From Planctomycetales bacterium (lineage in GTDB: Bacteria > Planctomycetota > Planctomycetia > Planctomycetales > Planctomycetaceae), in contig JAGVKR010000156.1 in assembly GCA_020050375.1 (NCBI GenBank), positions 1-5,010 of the forward strand: DNA of 5,010 nt, written 5' to 3'. Position numbers and translations under genes: made by a program. Under the pieces are notes generated by a model. That model saw only the letters and a list, made by a program, of their open reading frames with translations. It was not told where the DNA came from and made no database searches. Of the stretch, positions 1 through 5,010 are shown one piece after another; position 1 is the first letter of the stretch, and every line of letters begins with the position of its first letter.

Positions 1-3000
1 ACAGCTCCGCCGCCTATGGGAACGCCGGTGCCGAACGGAGCTAACGGCTGGCCAAACCGCAGCGGCATGGAACCGGTGCCGACGTTGTCGTGCAGGTTGA
101 AGTCGAAGTCGATCCCGATTCGTTCGAAGAACTGATCGCTGACCGTCACGAAGCGGACTTCAATCGTCACCTGGAGATCCTGCAGGCGGCGCAACTGACC
201 CAGGAGGTCGGCAATTTCATCATGGACCGCTTGCGTCTGTCGAATGACCATGCTCAGGGTGGTCCTGAATTCGCGGACCGAGCCCGGGCCGCCGACCTCG
301 TCCCACGAATCGGGTTGCACGGTCGATGTGATGAGCTCGATCAGCTCGGTGAAGTCGGCCATATTGCCGCCGCCGCCGAGACCGCCCCAGTTGCCGCTGC
401 TCCCGTTCGGACGGGGCGTTGTGCGACCGAAGCCTTCGTTGTCGTCGATCTGGGCGAAAGCCTGACCTGCGGGCCTTTGCAATCCGCCGGTCGAGCCGAC
501 GTTCATCTGTCCGCGATTGCCATGGCCCGACGATGATCCCACACTGGCCAATCCGCCGCTGGAGGTCATCCCGTACGCGTTGGGCGGAGCGAAACTCTGA
601 ATCGGCACGACGAGATCGGCAACCGAGTAAGTGACGGAGGTCAGCTCACCCTGTTGCTTGATCTTGCTGGTGACTTTGAGGACTTCATCGCGAATCGTGT
701 AGGCGAGGTGCAAAGGCTCCAGCAGCAGGTTGAGGGCGCTTTTCAGACGGATGCCATCGACGTTGATGGTCACGAGCGAGCTGGGAACGAGTCCGGCGTC
801 GTCGAGCCCGGCCGAATCGAGGACGATGTTGACTTCCGCCAGCATCGAGAGGTGCTTGATCACGTCGGCGAGCGGAGTCGGGTTCTCGAAGTGCAGCGAA
901 ACTTCGCGCGACAGGCTCTGCTCGATGCGTTCTTCTTCCTTGGTTCGCGTGCGGTTGTCGGGGCGCTTGTATTTCTGTCGACGTTTGGTCAATTCGTTCC
1001 ATTTCTTCACATCGCCGTAGGCAATGTCGGCCGTGTAGGGACCCGCTGCCGCTCGGTCAACGTCGTTGAGGGCATCCGTGAAATAATCCGCCTTCATTTC
1101 GCGATTGGTCTGGTTGAAATAGTCCTGAGCGGCGAGCTTCGACTTGTAATACATCGCTTCCGAGACCGGGTTCTCGGGCTGGAGCTGTCGCGCCTGTTTG
1201 GCGAGCACCTCCGCCTCGGGGAACCGCTTCTGGTCCATCAGCTCGTTGAACTTCTGGACCTTCTCGGCGAATTCGTTGTCGATCTTCACCTTGACCGCGT
1301 CACCGTTGCGAATCGACGACTCGATTTCCTTCTTGCGGCGCTCCGCTTCGGTCTTCGGCTCGTTGAGCCGCGCGGTGTAATCGACGTTGCTGCGGGATTG
1401 GGCCAAAGCACTCAGTAGCTGTCGCGAGCTTTCGTTGTCGAGCCCCGAGTTTTCGACGCCGGCCTGGGCCTTGTCGATCAGCTCGAGGGCCCCTTTGGGG
1501 TTCTTTTCGGCGATACGTTCGGCGCGAAACACGGCGTTTCGCACCTCCTGTCGCAATTTGTCGATGGCGACTTGGCGCTGTTCGTCAACGACGTCGATCC
1601 GCCGCGGCAATGCCTGATCGGCTGATTCTTCGAGCAGGTTGTCTTCCGTCGGTCTGGTGCCGGCCAGTTGAATCTTCTTCTTCGCTCCGGCCGGGGCGTG
1701 CTTGGCCAGAAAATCGCGGATCGTCTGCATCTTCCGGTCGTCGAGCCGTTCACCTGACTGATAGGCTTCCAGGAAGAACTGATAAGCGGCTTGCGTATTG
1801 CGGGCTTGCATCGCCTCCTTGCCGCGCTGGTACAGTTCGGCGGCCGGCAGCCCCGAGGGGCGGACGACGTTCACATCGGCAATGCTGGTGTCACCAGCGT
1901 CGGCCGGAGCCTCGCCAACCTGGACGAGCTCGTCGGTCGGCATCTCCGGCGCCACATCTTCTTCGACGACGGGAGGCTGAGCTCGGGCTGCTTTCGATTT
2001 GGCAATGAACCGTTTGTCTTTTTCCTTCTCGATCAGCGAATTGACCCGTTCGGGCGTTTCGTCCATCAGGTCGAACGCCACGTCCAGCTCCTGAGCCTGG
2101 GCGGTCTTCGATTCAGCCTCTTCAAGAAGTCCGGCGTCGAGATCGGCGGCGGCTTCCTCGGTCAGGGCGGCAGCAGTCTTGCGCTTGTTGGCCATCTGCG
2201 GCGAGATCTGCGACTTAGCCGTCGGCTTCTTCGCGAGGAGCGAGTTGCCGTTCTGCTCGGCACGTTCGATTTGAGCCAGAATGAATTCAGGAGTCAGGGC
2301 AAGAGCGTCGTCATAGACAACATCGAGCTGCTGGGCCCGCTGTGCCTTCTCTTTGGCTTCGTCGAAACGGCCATCCTTCATATCGATCCGGGCCTGCTGC
2401 AGAAGCTCCTGGGCCTGGGCGGCTTTGGCCGCCTGGTTTGGTTTTGCGGCGGGCGCTTTGGCACTGGCGGCCGCCGGCTTTGCGGCGAACTTGGCTTCGG
2501 GCTTCGGGCTCTTCTTCGGCGGTGCCTTCGGCAGGGCCGGTTCCTCGTCGGGGAGTGACAACTCGTCGTCAAGTGCGAGATCGAGCGATTCTTCGTCTCC
2601 CTTCACGTGACGTACGTGTGATTTCTTGCCCTTGGCCGGTGCGGTCGCATCGGCCTGGACCACGCCCGAGCTCGAACGCGGGGCGGCCGGTTTGCGGGCG
2701 AGGGATTGTCGGATTTGGGCCGGAGTCAGATCGTTCAGAATCCGTTGCACCTTGATCTGCTCGGCATCACGGACGAGTCGCTCGGCGTTGGCAACGTCCC
2801 CTTCTTCCGCCACCTGTCGGGCTCGCTTGAGCAGGTAGTTCGAACGTTCACGTTTGGCCTTCGTCGAGCTGTTGTCCTTCTTCCATTTGGTGTCCTGATC
2901 ACGTTGCTCGGCGATTTCTTCCAGCAACTTTTCCGGACTGTCGCCGAACAATTTCGAGCGGACGCCCGTCTTCTGCCCTTCCTGGGCCAGCTTTTCGGCT

Positions 3001-3479
3001 TCGGTGATCTGTCCGGCATTGAATTTCCGGCGAGCCTCGACGATCAGCTTCTTGCCGGCGTCGTTTCGTGAAGCCGGGGTGGCAGGAGCTTCTCCGGCGG
3101 CCGATCGCAATTCGCGGCGACCTCCGGTGGACGGCTTCGTGTCCACCGATTGGCCGCGGGCCACGACGTCTTTCTGTCCGTCGGCGTCGCGCTTGGCACG
3201 CGAACGGGACAGGTATTCATAGAGTTGCTTGCGTTCGGCGTCCGACAAATCGGCTTCGCCGCTGGTGGCGGCTTCGAAGGCCGACACAGCCTCCACGAAC
3301 CGACCATGCAGGTAGTGTTCCTTCCCGAGGCTCAGCGACGCGCGGGGCGAAGGCGAACCATTCGTTTCCGGGCGAGCCTCACGAGAGGGATTTGTTTCGG
3401 CGGTTTCACCCAGGTCGACCCACCACAAGCTGGCCGTCAACAGGCTGGTACAGGCAACGAATCCAATTACCCTTCGCAA
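1..3479 (-). CDS. Secretin-like protein (type II/III secretion, GspD/PilQ family) with very long repeat-containing N-terminal extension; C-terminus cut off
   Basis: Secretins form multimeric outer-membrane channels for protein export or pili. The frame is open for 1159 codons and runs off the left edge. Residues 1-20 are a basic/hydrophobic signal or anchor segment (RRVIGFVAC..LLTASLWW). A helical module occurs at 143-189, 214-260, 356-404 and 436-483. A Pro/Ala/Lys linker spans about 286-350. TPR-like helices lie at 548-592 and 744-775, within charged coiled-coil sequence extending to about 855. An STN/N0-like domain lies near 858-935 (LHFENPTPLADVIKHL). The segment YSVADLVVPI is at 951-960, and a Gly/Ser/Asn-rich stretch at about 963-1042. 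A further N-domain starts at 1043 (FTELIELITSTVQP). The secretin core opens with LSMVIRQTQ (1075), QVTIEVRF (1103) and FERIGIDFDF (1118). The barrel is not in the window. Typical GspD is about 650-750 residues, so this protein is much larger. TTG at 3479 was chosen for its AGGAGG site 8 bases upstream; the in-frame ATG at 3557 is the alternative. The family call is firm; which export system it serves is unknown. Confidence 0.86.
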   Translation of the reverse strand, partial: MRRVIGFVACTSLLTASLWWVDLGETAETNPSREARPETNGSPSPRASLSLGKEHYLHGRFVEAVSAFEAATSGEADLSDAERKQLYEYLSRSRAKRDADGQKDVVARGQSVDTKPSTGGRRELRSAAGEAPATPASRNDAGKKLIVEARRKFNAGQITEAEKLAQEGQKTGVRSKLFGDSPEKLLEEIAEQRDQDTKWKKDNSSTKAKRERSNYLLKRARQVAEEGDVANAERLVRDAEQIKVQRILNDLTPAQIRQSLARKPAAPRSSSGVVQADATAPAKGKKSHVRHVKGDEESLDLALDDELSLPDEEPALPKAPPKKSPKPEAKFAAKPAAASAKAPAAKPNQAAKAAQAQELLQQARIDMKDGRFDEAKEKAQRAQQLDVVYDDALALTPEFILAQIERAEQNGNSLLAKKPTAKSQISPQMANKRKTAAALTEEAAADLDAGLLEEAESKTAQAQELDVAFDLMDETPERVNSLIEKEKDKRFIAKSKAARAQPPVVEEDVAPEMPTDELVQVGEAPADAGDTSIADVNVVRPSGLPAAELYQRGKEAMQARNTQAAYQFFLEAYQSGERLDDRKMQTIRDFLAKHAPAGAKKKIQLAGTRPTEDNLLEESADQALPRRIDVVDEQRQVAIDKLRQEVRNAVFRAERIAEKNPKGALELIDKAQAGVENSGLDNESSRQLLSALAQSRSNVDYTARLNEPKTEAERRKKEIESSIRNGDAVKVKIDNEFAEKVQKFNELMDQKRFPEAEVLAKQARQLQPENPVSEAMYYKSKLAAQDYFNQTNREMKADYFTDALNDVDRAAAGPYTADIAYGDVKKWNELTKRRQKYKRPDNRTRTKEEERIEQSLSREVSLHFENPTPLADVIKHLSMLAEVNIVLDSAGLDDAGLVPSSLVTINVDGIRLKSALNLLLEPLHLAYTIRDEVLKVTSKIKQQGELTSVTYSVADLVVPIQSFAPPNAYGMTSSGGLASVGSSSGHGNRGQMNVGSTGGLQRPAGQAFAQIDDNEGFGRTTPRPNGSSGNWGGLGGGGNMADFTELIELITSTVQPDSWDEVGGPGSVREFRTTLSMVIRQTQAVHDEIADLLGQLRRLQDLQVTIEVRFVTVSDQFFERIGIDFDFNLHDNVGTGSMPLRFGQPLAPFGTGVPIGGGA

Positions 3480-3487
3480 GGTCGCTT

Positions 3488-3493
3488 CCTCCT
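3488..3493 (-). promoter_or_regulatory. Shine-Dalgarno site AGGAGG for the secretin gene
   Basis: A perfect AGGAGG on the minus strand lies 8 bases before the TTG at 3479. It is the main reason for preferring that start. It falls inside the reading frame if the ATG at 3557 is used instead. Confidence 0.65.
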
Positions 3494-3554
3494 TCTGGCT
3501 GCGAGTGTGACTTCCAGGTACGGAACGAGGCGTTGTTCGCTCAGCCGACCGAAC

Positions 3555-3569
3555 CATACTATGTCCTTT
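3555..3569 (-). promoter_or_regulatory. Alternative upstream start (ATG at 3557) with AAAGGA ribosome-binding site
   Basis: An ATG in the secretin frame, with no stop between it and the TTG, is preceded by AAAGGA at 3564-3569 with a 6-base spacer. It would add 26 residues beginning MVRSAERTTPRS. That extension is basic and polar, so the hydrophobic segment would still act as an export signal, with a long n-region. About half of its third codon positions are G or C, lower than in the gene body, which argues mildly that the 78 bases are untranslated leader. Confidence 0.35.
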
Positions 3570-3726
3570 TGTGGAACCGAGTAGCGGTAGAGATGGGAAC
3601 AGACCGTCCGTTCCGCGGCCGGCTGCAGAGAGCCGTGACGGAATGGCAGTTTCTGCTGAAGTCACAAACGAGTGACGACAGAGACTAACGCGAGATGTTT
3701 TGTGGGGAGAGAGTAGAAGTACGGGG

Positions 3727-3756
3727 TAGATATCTCAAACCGGCTTGGTGGGTCAA
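3727..3756 (-). promoter_or_regulatory. Possible sigma70-type promoter for the secretin gene
   Basis: The minus strand carries TTGACC at 3751-3756, matching five of six bases of the -35 consensus. It is followed 18 bases later by TATCTA at 3727-3732, or after 16 bases by GATATC at 3729-3734; both are poor -10 matches. The site would give a leader of roughly 160-250 bases depending on the start codon. Position and strand fit the secretin gene, but the -10 is weak and planctomycete promoters are poorly defined, so this is only a candidate. Confidence 0.25.
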
Positions 3757-3883
3757 GACCGTTCACCACGATTTTTCAGTCATTCCATTACTTTTTTCCA
3801 AAAATGTTTTCGGGACGACCGACACCCGCGGCGTCAATGCGTGAAGCTGGGCGGGGCCGACAGATCGGGAGGACGATGATGCG

Positions 3884-3904
3884 CGAGGCTTGCCCCGAGG
3901 CTTG
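3884..3904. repeat. Short direct repeat CGAGGCTTG, two copies
   Basis: CGAGGCTTG is found at 3884-3892 and 3896-3904, with a 12-base period and only CCC between the copies. It lies in the gap between the two genes, about 30 bases from the GAATGCGG-type hairpin. It could be a binding site for a dimeric regulator or a chance duplication; nothing in the sequence decides between these. Confidence 0.4.
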
Positions 3905-3936
3905 TGAAGAAAGGATTCTGGATTCAAGGGTGTCCA

Positions 3937-3970
3937 TTCGGAATGCGGAGTTCTTATTCCGCATTCCGAA
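3937..3970. repeat. Strong inverted repeat (hairpin) of GAATGCGG type after the permease stop
   Basis: The arm TTCGGAATGCGGA (3937-3949) is matched perfectly by TCCGCATTCCGAA (3958-3970). A G-T pair and a T-A pair extend it inward, giving a 15-pair stem with a 4-base loop. It begins 28 bases past the permease stop in the direction of transcription. No T-run follows on the minus strand, so it is not a standard intrinsic terminator. It could still stabilise the 3' end of the permease mRNA, or be a small dispersed palindromic (REP-like) element. Confidence 0.7.
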
Positions 3971-3988
3971 CTCCCCATTCCGCATTCC
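3956..3988. repeat. Direct repeat of ATTCCGCATTCC
   Basis: ATTCCGCATTCC occurs at 3956-3967 and again at 3977-3988, with a 21-base period. The first copy overlaps the right arm of the hairpin, so the same short word is present three times in about 50 bases: twice direct and once inverted. Each copy itself repeats ATTCC internally. This pattern suggests a simple repeat that expanded by slippage or a dispersed intergenic element. Confidence 0.6.
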
Positions 3989-3998
3989 TCCTGCCTCG

Positions 3999-5010
3999 TC
4001 AATGCCCGCCGGGTGTTTCCTGAGGAAATCGGGCGCGGTGCCACCCGAAGGTGAAGAACGTCGCGGCCAGCAGGAGATACCCACACGCGAGATCAGCGGC
4101 CCGGTAGAGCACAGCTTCCGCGTGCGGCGCAGCGGAGTTCGACAGCCCCAGTGACGGCAGAATCAAATCGATGTTGAACAGATAGTCGATGTTGTTGCCG
4201 TCGACCTGGTAGGCGTGCATCAGGCCCAGCCCGGTGAAGGCCGCGGCGACCAGCGCCCACATTCCGGCGCTGTAGTATTTGCGGTCGATCAGAAATGCAG
4301 CGATCGCGGCCAGAATCATGCAGGTGAAAATGTAGCCTCGCTCGATGACGATCAGTCCGTGCAGCAGGAATCCGTTGACGAGCGCCGGCTTGAGCGTCGT
4401 CAGCGCCTGCTCGATCGTCATTCCGCCCGAGACGCGAAAGGCTCCCTCGACGACCGTCGCTCCCCAGGCTGCAATCGCCGGAAAGAGACCAACGGCCACG
4501 GCCGGTGCGTGATCGGGGGGCGTTGCCTGAAAGGCCTGCGCCGTGATGATGATGCCGACCCACAGCACGATCGCGATCCCTGCTTCGATCGGCACGATGG
4601 AATTCAAGAGCGACACTGTTCCCGACAGGCAGATCGCGGTGATCACGACGCCATTGAGCGTCGAGTATCCCGCTCGCGCGCCGAGCGCCTTCCAGCCGGG
4701 ATGCCCGATGTAAATCGTCGTCGGGAAGCAACTGCCGAACAGCGCGGCGGAGATGGTGCCCACTCCATTGGCTGCCAGCGACGAGAACGTGTCGTATGAA
4801 TCTCCCCCCGCCTCTGCCGATTCGATGTTCTGCAGGCTGCCGATGACGTTGAACAGTCCCATCGGGACGATCACCGACAGATACCCGAGCCACTCCGCCG
4901 GAGGGAGACGGAACACGGCGAGGATGGCGTCGCCGCAGAAAATCGGCACGTGCCAGCTCCGCTCGTTCCAGGCGCGGGCGACGTTCTCGACGGTGAGCTC
5001 GACGCCGGTC
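3999..5010 (-). CDS. NCS2-type permease (xanthine/uracil/vitamin C permease superfamily), N-terminus outside window
   Basis: This is an integral inner-membrane transporter of the nucleobase-cation symporter-2 superfamily; its substrate cannot be read from the sequence. The frame enters from the right edge without a stop (first residues [14 protein letters not shown]) and ends with TGA at 3999-4001 after PQETPGGH, giving 336 visible residues. The GTG at 4949 is an internal codon, not a likely start. Around eight hydrophobic segments are visible, including [70 protein letters not shown] and [14 protein letters not shown]. Family-like motifs are [14 protein letters not shown] (4829-4788) and [25 protein letters not shown] sequence near 4724-4662, which matches the position of the PTTTYGENIG block of UraA. 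Full-length relatives are about 430-570 residues, so roughly a quarter to two-fifths is missing. There is no sign of frameshift. It is followed by the hairpin and a long gap, so it probably ends its own transcript. Confidence 0.8.
   Translation of the reverse strand, partial: TGVELTVENVARAWNERSWHVPIFCGDAILAVFRLPPAEWLGYLSVIVPMGLFNVIGSLQNIESAEAGGDSYDTFSSLAANGVGTISAALFGSCFPTTIYIGHPGWKALGARAGYSTLNGVVITAICLSGTVSLLNSIVPIEAGIAIVLWVGIIITAQAFQATPPDHAPAVAVGLFPAIAAWGATVVEGAFRVSGGMTIEQALTTLKPALVNGFLLHGLIVIERGYIFTCMILAAIAAFLIDRKYYSAGMWALVAAAFTGLGLMHAYQVDGNNIDYLFNIDLILPSLGLSNSAAPHAEAVLYRAADLACGYLLLAATFFTFGWHRARFPQETPGGH

Larger units (their letters stand above)
3480..3998. other. Intergenic region between the permease and secretin genes
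   Basis: About 520 bases (440 if the secretin starts at 3557) hold no reading frame that resembles a protein. From right to left, the stretch contains the GAATGCGG-type hairpin and repeat (3937-3988), a 9-base direct repeat (3884-3904), an AT-rich patch with T and A runs (about 3772-3810), the possible promoter (3727-3756) and the secretin leader. Small open frames on both strands cross it, but their translations are Arg/Ser/Pro-rich, run through the repeats, and have no recognisable domain. Confidence 0.7.

Noticed and set aside
654..1418. Plus-strand open frame of 254 codons antisense to the secretin
   Set aside because: It lies opposite the coding frame that carries clear secretin motifs. 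Its Leu/Val/Arg-rich product has no recognisable domain and reflects the codon bias of the real gene.
1791..2558. Plus-strand open frame of 255 codons antisense to the repeat region
   Set aside because: The translation is dominated by Leu, Gly and Arg, the mirror of the Ala/Glu/Lys codons on the real strand; no domain is seen.
3450..3479. Possible lipobox FVAC in the secretin signal segment
   Set aside because: Phe at -3 is atypical and only about six residues separate the Cys from the Arg pair, too short a hydrophobic stretch; the hydrophobic run continues past the Cys to WW.
3068..3688. Plus-strand open frame of 206 codons covering the secretin start and leader
   Set aside because: It is Arg/Pro/Ser-rich, antisense to the signal segment, and has no motif or convincing ribosome-binding site.
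3791..3835. GC-rich imperfect palindrome at 3821-3835 followed by T/A runs, considered as an intrinsic terminator
   Set aside because: The stem is only six pairs with one G-T pair, and the T-run is about 16 bases away on the minus strand; no plus-strand gene ends here.
3804..4154. Plus-strand open frame crossing the intergenic repeats into the permease 3' end
   Set aside because: It runs through the hairpin and direct repeats and then antisense to the permease, and the product resembles no protein family.
4093..4893. Second long minus-strand frame overlapping the permease (266 codons), and the plus-strand frame at 4215-4799
   Set aside because: Both products are Arg/Asp/His-rich and polar, while the chosen frame gives clean membrane helices and NCS2 motifs.

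Overview
The window is GC-rich and looks planctomycete-like. The evidence is the protein families: a very long secretin with Planctomycetes-style sequence blocks (motifs around LIELITSTVQP and FERIGIDFDF) and a large Ala/Lys/Glu-rich repeat region. This is recognition by eye, not a database result. No RNA gene, CRISPR array, insertion sequence or integrase was seen.

Layout: both real genes lie on the minus strand, and each is cut by a window edge. Reading in the direction of transcription, positions 5010 to 3999 encode the C-terminal 336 residues of a multi-pass NCS2-type (xanthine/uracil-permease superfamily) transporter whose N-terminus lies outside. About 520 bases without a convincing gene follow (3998 to 3480). 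They hold a strong hairpin built from a GAATGCGG-type repeat just after the permease stop, a short direct repeat, an AT-rich patch and a possible promoter. From 3479 (TTG with an AGGAGG ribosome-binding site; alternative ATG at 3557) to the left edge runs one uninterrupted reading frame of at least 1159 codons. It encodes an exported GspD/PilQ-like secretin with a very large N-terminal extension: a signal/anchor segment, four copies of a 47-49 residue helical module, a Pro/Ala/Lys linker, TPR-like and coiled-coil sequence, a late STN (N0-like) domain, a Gly/Ser/Asn-rich segment, a second N-domain and the start of the secretin core. The beta-barrel is outside the window.

The two genes do not look functionally linked. 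The permease would sit in the inner membrane, and the secretin would form an outer-membrane export channel. The gap and hairpin between them suggest separate transcription. The most unusual element is the repeat-rich extension of the secretin. Many long plus-strand open frames antisense to both genes are shadows of biased codon use and are left out.
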